Assembly (NCBI RefSeq): GCF_030440515.1 | Contig: NZ_CP076543.1 | Span: 1,178,001 to 1,242,000 of the forward strand | Source: Streptomyces xanthophaeus | Lineage (GTDB): Bacteria; Actinomycetota; Actinomycetes; Streptomycetales; Streptomycetaceae | DNA length: 64,000 nucleotides | Direction of reading: 5' to 3' | Shown here: positions 18,054 to 26,866 of the stretch, piece after piece | Numbering within the stretch: the first letter of the stretch is position 1 | How the letters are laid out: each line of letters begins with the position of its first letter | Notes under the pieces: model-generated | The model's database searches: none | Told to the model about the DNA's origin: nothing | Seen by the model: the letters and a program-made list of their open reading frames with translations, nothing else | Program-made: the position numbers and the translations under genes

Positions 18054-18473
18054 TCAGGCGTCGGCGAGGGAGATCTCGGTCGACTTGATCAGGGCCACGA
18101 CGGAGGAGCCGGGGACCAGGCCCAGCGCCTGGACACCGTCGGCGGTGACGGCCGCGGTCAGCCCGCCCCCGTTCACGTTGACCTTGACGGCGGCCATGGC
18201 CGGGCCGACGGCGACCTCGGACACCGTGCCCGTGATCTGGTTGCGGATGGAGATGTTCTCGACCGGGCCGGTGGCCAGGGCCACCTCGGTGGCCTTGACG
18301 AGCGCCTTCACCGCGGAGCCCTGGGTGATGCCGAGGTCCTTGACGGCGTCGGCGGTGATGGCGGCGGTGATCTCCTGACCGCCGGCCAGACGGACCTTGA
18401 CCGTCGCCATGGCCTCGCCGACGGTGACGGCGGTGACGGTGCCCGCGAGCTGGTTACGGATGCTCAGACTCAT
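18054..18473 (-). CDS. Molbindin: two tandem TOBE/Mop domains
   Basis: A 139-residue protein made of two ~68-residue TOBE repeats: SIRNQLAGTVTAVTVGEAMA with VKALVKATEVALAT, then SIRNQITGTVSEVAVGPAMA with VVALIKSTEISLA. Double-Mop proteins assemble into rings that store molybdate or tungstate (family knowledge). No DNA-binding part is present, unlike the molbindin at 11742. The ATG at 18473 follows AGAGGT. It is the right border of the molybdenum-related block and is transcribed toward it. Confidence 0.93.
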   Translation of the reverse strand: MSLSIRNQLAGTVTAVTVGEAMATVKVRLAGGQEITAAITADAVKDLGITQGSAVKALVKATEVALATGPVENISIRNQITGTVSEVAVGPAMAAVKVNVNGGGLTAAVTADGVQALGLVPGSSVVALIKSTEISLADA

Positions 18474-18625
18474 GAAGGTTCGACCTCTTGCGTAGGCGCC
18501 TCGCGCGGTCCGAAGGGGCCGCACGGGACCGACCGTAGGGCCACCCGGCCCGCTCCGCCCCGATCCCCCTCACGCCAGCGCGCCAGAACCACCCGACCGG
18601 CTGGCCCGGTGCTTCACTGGGGAAC

Positions 18626-19282
18626 ATGCCATTCGACCGCTACGGCGTGCTGGCCGGGACCCTGCACAAGCACTTCCGCGACACCCCCGACACGGAGGGC
18701 GCCTGGTTCCACGTCAACCTCCGGGTCGACGCCCCGGACGGGCGGTACAAGTGCGCCGTCGACGTGGACAGTCACGACTCGGAGACCGGCGTGCAGTGGA
18801 AGGTCTTCACCGTGGACGCGGCGGCACTCGGCCCGGTGGCCGCGATGGCGCCCGGGTTCCACGACCTGGACCGCGTGCCCAGGTCCGGAGCCCTCGACTA
18901 CCTCCGCCATCCGGCCCTGCGCAGGCTCCAGGAGTGGCCCGGGTGGCTGCCCGGCCCGCTGGGCGAACTCCTCGACCGGCTGCTGAAGTCCTCCCCGCCC
19001 TGGACGTCGGGCTCCAACGTCGAAGCCGCCAACGCCTTCGAGCCGATCCTCGCCGTGGGACGGCCGGTCCTGGTGTTCGGCGAACCGTTCGACACGGGGC
19101 TGGGCGTCCACAACATCCACCAGAACCAGGGCGACGCGTACGGCAGCCAGTGGTGGCCCGAGAACGGCATCTGGCAGGACGGCGCGACCATGACCCGCCG
19201 CCCCGACGGCCGTTTCGACGTGTTCCTGAACAAGTTCTCCGGCCAGAAGGACCACACGGACGCCGAGGGCCACCCGATCTGA
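18626..19282 (+). CDS. DUF2278 family protein (YukJ-like)
   Basis: A 218-residue cytosolic protein of unknown function. The opening FDRYGVLAGTLHKHFRD and the block HFHVNLRV-like (here WFHVNLRVDA) are characteristic of DUF2278. The C-terminal part has GLGVHNIHQNQGD and ENGIWQDGATM, matching the family's conserved H-x2-H-x-N-Q-G and D-G segments. Its role is unknown in the literature as far as I recall. It is divergent from the molbindin gene with a 152-bp gap. Confidence 0.85.
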   Translation: MPFDRYGVLAGTLHKHFRDTPDTEGAWFHVNLRVDAPDGRYKCAVDVDSHDSETGVQWKVFTVDAAALGPVAAMAPGFHDLDRVPRSGALDYLRHPALRRLQEWPGWLPGPLGELLDRLLKSSPPWTSGSNVEAANAFEPILAVGRPVLVFGEPFDTGLGVHNIHQNQGDAYGSQWWPENGIWQDGATMTRRPDGRFDVFLNKFSGQKDHTDAEGHPI

Positions 19283-19447
19283 ACACGGCCGGGGTCGGCT
19301 CCGGATCCGCCTCCGTCCGTGGCGACGGTTCCGGGCCTGCGGCGAATCGGCCCCGGACCACCGGGAACTCCGGGCGCCCCCGATCCGACTACTGCCGTGT
19401 GGGAGGCGGATCCTCGCCTTCCCGCGCGGCGGCGGAGGAGGCGTGTG

Positions 19448-20083
19448 ATGGGCGGGCTGGATGTGCGCATGCGGGAGGTCGTGTGCCGGCACGGCCGGGT
19501 GGAGGCCGTCTCGGACGTCGATCTGGAGATCGCCGCCGGTGAACGCGTGGCCCTGACCGGTACCAACGGCTCGGGCAAGACGACGCTGCTGCGCGCCGTC
19601 CTCGGTCTGCACCGTCAGACGACGGGCTCGATCCTGGTCGGTGGCCGGGAGGGCCGGTCGCCCGCCGAGTGGGCCTGGCGGCGCCGGGCCTGCGCCTGGA
19701 TCCCGCAGAAGCCGGCTGCCGGCCGCTTCCCCCTGCTCGGCACCGAACTGCTGGCCGCCAGCAACGCTCCGGCGGAGGCGGCCGAGGCAGCGGCGCGGCT
19801 CGGTGTGGGCCCCCTCGTCGGGCGGCCCCTGCACACCCTCTCCGGCGGCCAGCTGCAGCGGATGTACCTCGCCCGGGCGATCGGATGCATCGCTGCGGGA
19901 GCCGAGTTGCTCCTGGCGGACGAGCCGACCGCCGCGCTCGACTTCGACGGGCAGTCGGAGGCCGCGGACGTCCTCACCTCCCTGCCGGTGACCCTGATCG
20001 TGGTGACGCACGACCGGGCGCTGGCGGACCGCTGCGACCGCGTGCTGGAGATGGCCGCGGGCCACCTGCGGGAGGTCCGGTGA
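19448..20083 (+). CDS. Metal (zinc-type) ABC transporter ATP-binding protein
   Basis: A 211-residue ATPase of a metal importer. The Walker A motif is GTNGSGKTTLLRA (about residue 39). The Q-loop region is AWIPQKP. The signature is LSGGQLQRMYLARAI, with Walker B ELLLADEPTAALD, and the H-loop is VVTHDR. It is shorter than ZnuC-type proteins and resembles the AztA-type zinc importer ATPase. The ATG at 19448 (or GTG at 19445) follows GGAGGAGG. The permease GTG overlaps its stop (GTGA), giving a tight three-gene operon. No recognisable Zur box was found upstream. Confidence 0.92.
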   Translation: MGGLDVRMREVVCRHGRVEAVSDVDLEIAAGERVALTGTNGSGKTTLLRAVLGLHRQTTGSILVGGREGRSPAEWAWRRRACAWIPQKPAAGRFPLLGTELLAASNAPAEAAEAAARLGVGPLVGRPLHTLSGGQLQRMYLARAIGCIAAGAELLLADEPTAALDFDGQSEAADVLTSLPVTLIVVTHDRALADRCDRVLEMAAGHLREVR

Positions 20084-20946
20084 ACCTGGCCACCGCCGAC
20101 CTCGGCGAACTCCTGCAGCTGCTGCCCGTACAACGGGCGGGCGTGGCCCTGCTGCTGGCCGCGATCGGCCTGCCCGTCATCGGCGTGGTCATCGTCGGAC
20201 TCGACATCATGCCGGTCCGGTTCGCGATGATGCACGTGGCCCTGCTGGGCATCGCCGTCGGACTCCTCACCGGACTCGACCCCATGCTGTGCGCGCTGGT
20301 GGCCTGTGCGCTGGCCGGCGCGGGCGTGGCCCCGCTCGCCCGGACCCCGGACGGCCTGTCGGGGGCGATGGGCCTGCTGATGAGCCTGGCCATCGCGGCG
20401 GCGCTGCTCCTGCTGGCCGTGTCGGGGGTCAACGCCTCCGGCGCCTTCGCCCTGCTCTGGGGGTCGATCCTGTCGGTCGGGACGCCGGACCTCGTCGTCC
20501 TCGGCGTGCTGGCCGTCGCCGTACCGGGCCTGTTCTGGTGGCGGCGCCGCGAGATCGGCCTCCTCCTCTACGACCGCGAGCTCGCGCTGTGTTCCGGCGT
20601 ACCGGTACGGGCGCTGACGGCCGCCCTGCTGGTACTGGTCGCCATCGCGGTCGCCGGGGCGATCAAGCTGACCGGCGCCCTGCTCGTCGACGCCCTGACC
20701 CTGCTGCCCGCACTCGCCGCCCGCCGCCTGGGCAGCTCACTGAAGTCGATCACCCTCTGGGCGGTCGGCATCGGCGTGGCGGTGAATCTGACGGGGTTCC
20801 TGCTGGCCCTGTGGCTGGACTGGCCTCCCGGCCCGGTCCTCGTCCTGACCGCGGGGGCGCTGGTCCTCGCGGTGCATTTCATACCCGAACGGAGAATCAG
20901 CTCATGGCGCGCACCCGCGTCCGTATCTCTTCCCTCCTCGCACTGA
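20080..20946 (+). CDS. Metal ABC transporter permease (ZnuB/AztB-like)
   Basis: A 288-residue ABC-3 type permease with about eight membrane helices, including VALLLAAIGLPVIGVVIVGL, AMMHVALLGIAVGLL, LVACALAGAGVAPLA and ALLVDALTLLPALAARRLG. The last is the conserved A-L-L-x3-L-x2-L-P-A-x-A-A coupling region of manganese/zinc permeases. Its 3' end overlaps the substrate-binding protein gene by 43 bases in another frame, showing tight coupling of the importer. Confidence 0.92.
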   Translation: MNLATADLGELLQLLPVQRAGVALLLAAIGLPVIGVVIVGLDIMPVRFAMMHVALLGIAVGLLTGLDPMLCALVACALAGAGVAPLARTPDGLSGAMGLLMSLAIAAALLLLAVSGVNASGAFALLWGSILSVGTPDLVVLGVLAVAVPGLFWWRRREIGLLLYDRELALCSGVPVRALTAALLVLVAIAVAGAIKLTGALLVDALTLLPALAARRLGSSLKSITLWAVGIGVAVNLTGFLLALWLDWPPGPVLVLTAGALVLAVHFIPERRISSWRAPASVSLPSSH

Positions 20947-21716
20947 GCGCGGCGCTCGCCCTGACCGCCGCCTGCGGGAACACGCCCTCGCCCCAGGACG
21001 CGAAGTCCCAGGACGGCCCGCAGCCGCAGGCCAAGAAGCCGGTCGTGGTCGTCACCACCACCTGGGAGGGCGCCTTCGCGAAGGCCGCGGGCGCCGAGGA
21101 CGTCAAGGTCATCGTGCCGCAGTCCGTCCACCACGCCCCGGACTACGACCCCAAGCCGTCGGACCTCGCCGCCGTGGCCAAGGCCGATTTCGTGCTCTAC
21201 GCGCCGTTCGAGCCGTACGCCGCGAAGATCAAGGAGGCCGCGGGCTCCAAGGCGAAGCTGGTCGAGGTCAACCTCGACAACGATCCCGACAAGGTCAAGG
21301 CCGAGGTCGACAAGCTGGGAGCCCTCTTCGGCACGGCGGACGCCGCGACGAAGTGGAAGACCGGCTTCGACACCGAGTACGCGAAGCTGAACAAGGAGGT
21401 CCAGGCCGGGTGGCCCGGCGGCAAGAGCCCCTCCGTCGTCACCCAGGTCTTCACCGCGTGGTCGGCGAAGCTCGCGGGCGCCACCCCGGTGGGCACGTAC
21501 GGACCCGAGGCCGTGACCCCGGCGCAGCTGGCCGAACTCGCGGCGAAGAAGCCGGAGCTGGTGCTGGACAACGCGCACATGTCCACCGGCACGGTACTGC
21601 CCGACTCCGGCGCCAAGCAGGTGAAGATCGTCAACTACCCCGGCGAGGACCTCGACCTCCTGCCGGTCTACCGCAACGCCGCGGCCGAACTGAAGAAGGC
21701 CATGGGCGCCTCCTGA
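20904..21716 (+). CDS. Metal ABC transporter substrate-binding lipoprotein
   Basis: A 270-residue lipoprotein. The signal peptide with lipobox LTAAC places the cysteine near residue 25. The fold is ZnuA/TroA (cluster A-I), with VVVVTTTWEGAFAKAAGAED, QSVHHAPDYDPKPSDLAAVA and LVLDNAHMSTGTVLP. The double His in VHHAPDYDP and the later DNAHM are likely metal ligands. There is no long His-rich loop, which fits AztC-like rather than ZnuA-like proteins. It starts inside the permease gene with ribosome site GGAGAA. A hairpin at 21805 ends the operon. Confidence 0.92.
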   Translation: MARTRVRISSLLALSAALALTAACGNTPSPQDAKSQDGPQPQAKKPVVVVTTTWEGAFAKAAGAEDVKVIVPQSVHHAPDYDPKPSDLAAVAKADFVLYAPFEPYAAKIKEAAGSKAKLVEVNLDNDPDKVKAEVDKLGALFGTADAATKWKTGFDTEYAKLNKEVQAGWPGGKSPSVVTQVFTAWSAKLAGATPVGTYGPEAVTPAQLAELAAKKPELVLDNAHMSTGTVLPDSGAKQVKIVNYPGEDLDLLPVYRNAAAELKKAMGAS

Positions 21717-21804
21717 CCGACCGCCCCCGAGCAGCCCCGCGGGGACCGGCCGGTGCCGGGAGTACCGGCTCACCCTCCGCGGGGCGCTCCGCCGTACCTC
21801 AGCC

Positions 21805-21833
21805 GCCGGCCCGCACGGACCGTGCGGGCCGGC
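21805..21833 (+). terminator. Terminator of the zinc-type importer operon
   Basis: GCCGGCCCGCACGG at 21805-21818 is complementary to 21820-21833, a near-perfect palindromic hairpin followed by TTCGTTT. Confidence 0.75.
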
Positions 21834-21849
21834 TTCGTTTGGCCGGCGA

Positions 21850-21881
21850 GGGCCCGGCGGGCGGTGGGTGCCGCCGGGCCC
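21850..21881 (-). terminator. Terminator of the acyl-CoA synthetase operon (minus strand)
   Basis: GGGCCCGGCGG at 21850-21860 pairs with 21871-21881 (11 bp, 10-nt loop), five bases from the stop codon of the minus-strand synthetase gene. Confidence 0.65.
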
Positions 21882-21886
21882 GTGTC

Positions 21887-23563
21887 TCAGCCCGCCTGCG
21901 CGAGCGGCGGAGCCGTCGTGGAGGTCGCCGCGAGGCGCTCGCGCAGGGCCGCGCGGTCCGGTTTGCCGGCCGCCGTCAGGGGCAGTTCGGCGATCAGGAG
22001 CAGCCGCTCGGGGTGTTTGGTCCGTTCCAGCCCGCGCCGCGTGAGGTGTTCGCCGAGGGAGGCGAGGGTGAGGGGCTGGCCGCCGCGCGGCACCACGCAG
22101 GCCGCCAGCCGCTCCCCCATCAGCGGGTCCGGCACGCCGACGCAGGCCACGTCCCGGATCTGGGGGTGCGCGGTGAGTTCGCGTTCCACCTCCGCCGGGC
22201 TGATGTTGGCGCCGCCGCGGATGACGATGTCCTTGAGGCGGCCCACGATGTGCAGGACGCTGTCGGAGTCGAGGTACCCGAGGTCACCGGTGCGGACCCA
22301 GCCGTCGGGCGTACGGTAGCGGGCGTCCAGGTCGGGCGCGCCCACGTAGCACAGCGGGGTCATCGGGCCGCGCGAGATGATCTCGCCGACGGCGCCGTCG
22401 GGCAGCGGTTCGTGCGTGTCGGGGTCGGCGATGCGGATCTCGGCGACCCGGGGGTCGGGATGGCCGGCGACGACCCCGGATCCGTCGGTGGGCGGCACCG
22501 TACTGCCCAGTCCGGTGTGGCAGTTGACGCCGTCGGCGGAGCCGTAGAGGTTCACCACGGGACAGCCGAAGGCCTCGGCCGCGGCGGCCGCGGTGGTCTC
22601 GTCGAGCGGCGCCCCGCCGAGGACCAGTGCGGTGGGCGCGGGCAGCTTCTCGTCCGTCCCGTCGAGACGTTCGAGCATCATGCGGACCATGGTGGGCACG
22701 CCGAGGATGTGCGTCGGCCGGTGTTCGCGCACCGCCTCGAGGGCCGCTTCCGGGGTGAAGTGGTCGAGCAGGACGAGGGTGCCGCCGTGCCGGGCGAGGG
22801 TGACGGCGGTGCCGTTGGACCCGAAGGCGGACGCCAGCGGTACGAGGAACAGGCAGCTCGGCGGGGTGCGGTCCGGGATGAGGGAGGCGAGGAAGTTCCC
22901 GCGTCCGCCGGCCAGCGCGTTGTGCGAGTACGCGATCATCTTCGGCTCGGCCTCGGAGCCGGAGGACACGAGGATGCGTGCGGCGCTGTCGGGATCGGGC
23001 CGGGCGGGGACGAATCCGCTGGGGTCGGAACGCAGCAGCTCCGACAGCCGAATCGTTCCTTCAGGCGCGGCTCCGGGGCCTGCGGCAATGACGTGGCGCA
23101 GGGCCGGGAGCGCTCCGGCGAGCGTGCTCAGATCCGCCGCGTGCCGCAGTTCCCGGTGCTCGGTGGCCGCGATGACGGCGACGGCCTCGGCACGGCGCAG
23201 CAGGCACTCGGCTTCGAGGACGCCGCGGCCCACCGGGAACGGGAGGGCGATCGCGCCGAGCGCGGCGAGCGCGAGATCGGCGATGACGGCGAAGCGGTTG
23301 TTGGGGAGTTGTACGCCGACCACGTCGCCCGGGCCGATCCCGAGTTCCCGTAGGCCGGTGGCCAGACATCGCACCTTGCGGTCCAGCGCGGTGTAGCAGA
23401 GCTTGCCCTTGGCGTCGAGGACGGCCGTGCGGTGCAGATCGGCGATCTGGCGTGCCCGGAAGAGGCTGTAGAGGTCGAGGTCGGGGCAGGTCCCGTCGAC
23501 CACCCAGGACCGGCGGAGTTCGGCGGGCAGCAGGTCGTGCAGTACGAGCCTGTCGGCGGTCAT
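21887..23563 (-). CDS. Class I adenylate-forming enzyme (acyl-CoA synthetase)
   Basis: A 558-residue AMP-dependent ligase that activates a carboxylic acid with ATP and CoA. Motifs: ILVSSGSEAEPKMIAYSHNA replaces the usual S-G-T-T-G-x-P-K phosphate loop with an SSGSEAEPK variant (about residue 195). VNLYGSADG is the Y-G-x-[ST]-[ED] motif, GWVRTGDLGYLD the R-T-G-D motif, and LTAAGKPDRAALRE carries the C-terminal catalytic lysine (normally ...GK). The unusual P-loop suggests a divergent clade. Its ATG overlaps the stop of the CoA-transferase gene (ATGA at 23560-23563), so the transferase is translated first. The substrate is unknown. Confidence 0.9.
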   Translation of the reverse strand: MTADRLVLHDLLPAELRRSWVVDGTCPDLDLYSLFRARQIADLHRTAVLDAKGKLCYTALDRKVRCLATGLRELGIGPGDVVGVQLPNNRFAVIADLALAALGAIALPFPVGRGVLEAECLLRRAEAVAVIAATEHRELRHAADLSTLAGALPALRHVIAAGPGAAPEGTIRLSELLRSDPSGFVPARPDPDSAARILVSSGSEAEPKMIAYSHNALAGGRGNFLASLIPDRTPPSCLFLVPLASAFGSNGTAVTLARHGGTLVLLDHFTPEAALEAVREHRPTHILGVPTMVRMMLERLDGTDEKLPAPTALVLGGAPLDETTAAAAAEAFGCPVVNLYGSADGVNCHTGLGSTVPPTDGSGVVAGHPDPRVAEIRIADPDTHEPLPDGAVGEIISRGPMTPLCYVGAPDLDARYRTPDGWVRTGDLGYLDSDSVLHIVGRLKDIVIRGGANISPAEVERELTAHPQIRDVACVGVPDPLMGERLAACVVPRGGQPLTLASLGEHLTRRGLERTKHPERLLLIAELPLTAAGKPDRAALRERLAATSTTAPPLAQAG

Positions 23564-25377
23564 ACGAAGCTCCAGGGGTCGGGGACTGCGGGGGCGCCGT
23601 GCGCGTCGCGGCTGATCGAGCCGGTGAAGCGCGGATCGTGGTGCAGGTCGGACAGCTCGGTGGTGACCGCGGTCGCGGTCAGCCCGTGCTCGTGCAGCCG
23701 GGCCAGGGCCTCGGCCGTGGACAGGCCGCCCAGGTCGTGGGCGGCCACGGCGCCGGCGTCGGCGTCGGCCGGCGCGAGCCAGCCGTCCGCCGTCGGCCGC
23801 GGGAGCCGGAATCCGGCCGGCCGGCGGGGGTTCTCCCCGCGGGCCGCCCGGCGCAGGGCGGGGGCGGTCAGCGTGTCGGCCGCGCCGAGCAGGGAGGAGT
23901 CCACCCGTACGCCGTGGCCGGTGCGCTCGCGCAGCAGCAGCCCGGCGAGGACGGCTTCGGCGCCGAGCAGTCCGCCCAGTACGTCGAGCAGGGTCATCAG
24001 CGAGGGCGCCGGGGCCTCGCCCTCGGGGCGGACGGCCTCGCCGACGCCCGTACGGGCCTGGACCATGAAGTCGGTGCCCATGGGGGCGTGCTCGATCCGG
24101 CCGGCCCAGCCGCTGGTGTACGCGTAGACGAGCGCGGGATTGACCCGCGCGAGGTCGCCGGAGTCCAGGCCGAGTTCGGCGGCCTTGCCCGGCGCCCAGT
24201 TGTGCAGGAAGACGTCGGCCCCGGCCGCCAGCTCCCGCAGCCGGCGGCGGTCGGCCTCCTGCTTGATGTCGATCTCCACGGCGCGCTTGCCCCGGTTGAG
24301 GGCGAGCCAGCGCGCCGAGATCCCGGAACAGGCCGGGGGCATGCCGCGCAGCGGGTCGCCGCCCGGCGGTTCGATCCGGATCACGTCGGCGCCGAGGCGC
24401 CCGAGCAGATGCGCCGCGAGCGGTGCCTGGATGCGACGGCCCGCCTCCAGCACGGTCAGCCCGGCAAGGGGCCCGCCGGAGGGTGCCGAGTCGGGCAGCC
24501 GGGCCGACCTGGCGGTGAGACGTCCGGTGGCCGACCGGGACAGGGACCAGGGGGAGGCGCCGTCGTGTTCCGCGGTCCGTTCCGCTGCCCGTTCCGCGAG
24601 CGGGTGCAGGGCGCACACCTCGGTGCCGTAGGCGGCCGCGGCCCGGCGGATCCGCTCCCAGGGGTGGGACCGGGCCGTGAGGTGGAGGGCCGCCGGGAAG
24701 GGGGCGCAGGCGGTGGCGTAGCGGAACTGGAAGGGCCGCCAGCCGGCCCTCAGGGCCTCGGCGGGCGCGTCCAGGGCCTTCCAGAAGGCCGCCCAGGCGC
24801 CCGGATCGAGGGTCTCCAGTTCGAAGAGGACGCCGTCGGCGGAGGTGAACGGAGGTCCTCCTGCGGCGAGTTCGGCGGCCTCGCCCTCGTCGGCCCCGGC
24901 GGCGGCGAGGTACTGGGAGACCGCGAGCAGGCCCGCCCGGTCCGCGCTGGTGGTGACCGCGCGGGCGGCCCCGCCGCGGGCCTGGCCCACGAGGGCCGCG
25001 AGCAGCCCCTGCACGGCCAGGACTCCGGTGGCGGTGGCCGCGTAGTCGACGGCGAGGCCGCGCGGGCTGCCGTCACGCCTGCCGTGCACGGCCATGATGC
25101 CGGTCGCGGCCTGCACCGTGGCCTCGTCGGCGAGCCCGCTCAGGGGATCCGCCCAGGTGGCGCTCGCGTGTGCCGGGTCGAAACCGCCGCCCATGAGCGT
25201 GGTGCCCCCTGGGGTGGCGGTGCCGGTGGACGCGTCCACTTGTGCGGGTCGGTCCGTCCGTGCGCCGAGCAGCCGCAGGTGGTCGGCGATGACGCTCGTG
25301 ATCTGCGGGGGCCCCGATGTGTCGAAGCGCAGTGTGTCGAGCGGCCGGACCGTCTGCGTGGTTGCTGGTGACGCCAT
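23560..25377 (-). CDS. Double-domain CaiB/BaiF-type (family III) CoA transferase
   Basis: A 605-residue protein, versus ~400 for single family III CoA transferases. The C-terminal ~350 residues (from about 260) are a canonical CaiB domain: GLTVLEAGRRIQAPLAAHLL, LGADVIRIEPPGGDPLRG, WLALNRGKRAVEIDIK and a Thr/Ser-rich substrate region. The N-terminal ~240 residues resemble the second half of another CaiB unit (QAATGIMAVHGRRDGSPRGL, then GVLAVQGLLAALVGQARGG) without the usual N-terminal Rossmann part. It may act on the acyl-CoA made by the neighbouring synthetase. The ATG at 25377 follows GGAGAGGAGAGGC. It is divergent from the acyl-CoA dehydrogenase. Confidence 0.88.
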   Translation of the reverse strand: MASPATTQTVRPLDTLRFDTSGPPQITSVIADHLRLLGARTDRPAQVDASTGTATPGGTTLMGGGFDPAHASATWADPLSGLADEATVQAATGIMAVHGRRDGSPRGLAVDYAATATGVLAVQGLLAALVGQARGGAARAVTTSADRAGLLAVSQYLAAAGADEGEAAELAAGGPPFTSADGVLFELETLDPGAWAAFWKALDAPAEALRAGWRPFQFRYATACAPFPAALHLTARSHPWERIRRAAAAYGTEVCALHPLAERAAERTAEHDGASPWSLSRSATGRLTARSARLPDSAPSGGPLAGLTVLEAGRRIQAPLAAHLLGRLGADVIRIEPPGGDPLRGMPPACSGISARWLALNRGKRAVEIDIKQEADRRRLRELAAGADVFLHNWAPGKAAELGLDSGDLARVNPALVYAYTSGWAGRIEHAPMGTDFMVQARTGVGEAVRPEGEAPAPSLMTLLDVLGGLLGAEAVLAGLLLRERTGHGVRVDSSLLGAADTLTAPALRRAARGENPRRPAGFRLPRPTADGWLAPADADAGAVAAHDLGGLSTAEALARLHEHGLTATAVTTELSDLHHDPRFTGSISRDAHGAPAVPDPWSFV

Positions 25378-25521
25378 GCCTCTCCTCTCCTGGCGCGGCG
25401 GTGGCCGGCGCCCGGGTCTTACCGAATCTGGGGAACCCGGGAGCGTCCGCACCCGACCAGTTCCACGGACAGGGAGTCGGTCGGCCGTTCCCGCGAGTTC
25501 CCGGGAATGAGGAGGAAAGAA

Positions 25522-26736
25522 GTGACGGATCCAGGCACGGACCACACCTCGGATGCGCAACAGGTGTCGGAGACGGATGAGTTGAGGGAGCGGATCGACC
25601 GCTTCGTCGGCACCCGGGTGATCCCCCGGGAGGCGGTGCTGGACGGCGGCGGGCCCGCTGCGGCGGAAGCGCTGGCCGAACTGCGCGGCCAGGCACAGGA
25701 GGAGGGCCTGTGGGCGCTGCCGCTCCCGGCGGAACTGGGCGGCGGCGGGCTGGGGTTCACGGCGTACGCCGCCCTGGCCGAGGCGGAGGGGGCCAGTGAC
25801 CACGGCCCGGCCGCGCTGGGATCCGCCCCGCTGCTCGACGTGACGATGCTGGCGCGGCACGGGGGGAGCGCGGTCCGCGAGGCGTACCTGAAGCCGCTCG
25901 TCGCCGGGGAGATGCGGGCCTGTTACGCCATGACCGAGCCGGACGTCCCCGGCACCGACCCCTTCCGGACCGGCACCCGGGCCGAGCGCGGGCCGGACGG
26001 GAGCTGGCTCGTCACCGGCCGCAAGTGGTTCACGTCCGGGGCCGCGGACGCCGGCCTGGTGACGGTCATGGCCCGCACCGGCGGGAGCACCGGTGACCGC
26101 GAGGGCCTGTCGTTGCTGCTCGTGCCCACCGCATCGGCCGGCTTCCGCGTCGTACGCGAACTCCCCGTCCTCGGCGCGGGCGGCCAGTACGAGATCGAGC
26201 TCGACCGGGTCCGGGTCCCGGCCGACCACCTCCTCGGCGAGCCCGGGGACGCCCTCGCCATCGCCGGGGAGCGGCTCCAGCTCGGCCGTACGCTGCGCTG
26301 CCTGCGCTGGCTCGGCCAGGCCCGGCGCGCCTTCGACCTGATGTGCGAGCGGGCCGCCACCCGCAGCGGGTCCCGTGGGCCCCTCGCCGACCAGCAGCTG
26401 ATCCAGAGTCATGTCTTCGACGCCCTGCTCGCCCTGCGCACCACCCGTCCCCTGGTGCACGAGGCGGTGGCGCTGATCGCCGCCGGGCGGGACGCGCGTA
26501 CGGAGGTGGGGCTCGCCAAGGTCGCCGCAGCGCGCATGCTCCAGCAGGTCGCGGACTCCGCCATCCAGGTCCACGGCGCCGCCGGGCTCGGTCCGGACAC
26601 CCCGCTGCCCGGGCTCCTGCGCACCGGCCGGGCCGCCCGCATCCTCGACGGGCCGGACGAGCTGCACATCACCTCCGTGGCCCGCCGGGTCCTGCGCGGC
26701 TACGCGCGGGACGGCGGCCAGGACGCCCCCTGGTAG
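25522..26736 (+). CDS. Acyl-CoA dehydrogenase family protein
   Basis: A 404-residue flavoenzyme that introduces a double bond into an acyl-CoA, with FAD as electron acceptor. CYAMTEPDVPGTDPFRT is the first family signature, then WLVTGRKWFTSGA. The C-terminal helical domain has VGLAKVAAARMLQQVADSAI, VHGAAGLGPDTPL and ARILDGPDELHI, matching Q-x8-GG/HG and the D-G-P-D-E-x-H segment. The GTG start at 25522 has AGGAGGAA just upstream; an ATG at 25507 has none. It is divergent from the CoA-transferase/synthetase pair, so the three probably form one pathway (fatty or branched acid activation). Its TAG stop abuts an IS701 end fragment. Confidence 0.93.
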   Translation: MTDPGTDHTSDAQQVSETDELRERIDRFVGTRVIPREAVLDGGGPAAAEALAELRGQAQEEGLWALPLPAELGGGGLGFTAYAALAEAEGASDHGPAALGSAPLLDVTMLARHGGSAVREAYLKPLVAGEMRACYAMTEPDVPGTDPFRTGTRAERGPDGSWLVTGRKWFTSGAADAGLVTVMARTGGSTGDREGLSLLLVPTASAGFRVVRELPVLGAGGQYEIELDRVRVPADHLLGEPGDALAIAGERLQLGRTLRCLRWLGQARRAFDLMCERAATRSGSRGPLADQQLIQSHVFDALLALRTTRPLVHEAVALIAAGRDARTEVGLAKVAAARMLQQVADSAIQVHGAAGLGPDTPLPGLLRTGRAARILDGPDELHITSVARRVLRGYARDGGQDAPW

Positions 26737-26864
26737 GGCTTGGTTCGGTTTGGGGCTGGTGTGGGTATGCCGCGGTGGCAGGTGGGGCATACACCGGTCC
26801 ATGTCGCGAGGAGGGTCTGTAGCTCGCGGACGATGCGGTAGAGGCTCAGGCCGGCGTGGTGTCT
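26736..26864 (-). mobile_element. IS701-type end fragment
   Basis: Bases 26750-26864 match 28032-28146 (3' end of the transposase region of the other IS copy) over 115 gapless bases with 4 differences. The outer end GGGCTTGGTTCGG at 26736 resembles the right inverted-repeat end of the second copy (GGGCTTGGTCAGG on the minus strand near 29275). It carries only the coding end of the transposase. The fragment begins exactly at the acyl-CoA dehydrogenase stop codon and ends at the truncated XRE gene. Confidence 0.8.
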
Positions 26865-26866
26865 CG

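Noticed and set aside
19283..19447. Zur-type operator before the zinc importer
   Set aside because: The region is GC-rich and no TGAAAATGATTTTCA-like palindrome is present.
21887..26736. Lipopeptide biosynthetic cluster based on acyl-CoA ligase and dehydrogenase
   Set aside because: No NRPS, PKS, carrier protein or tailoring genes are in the window.
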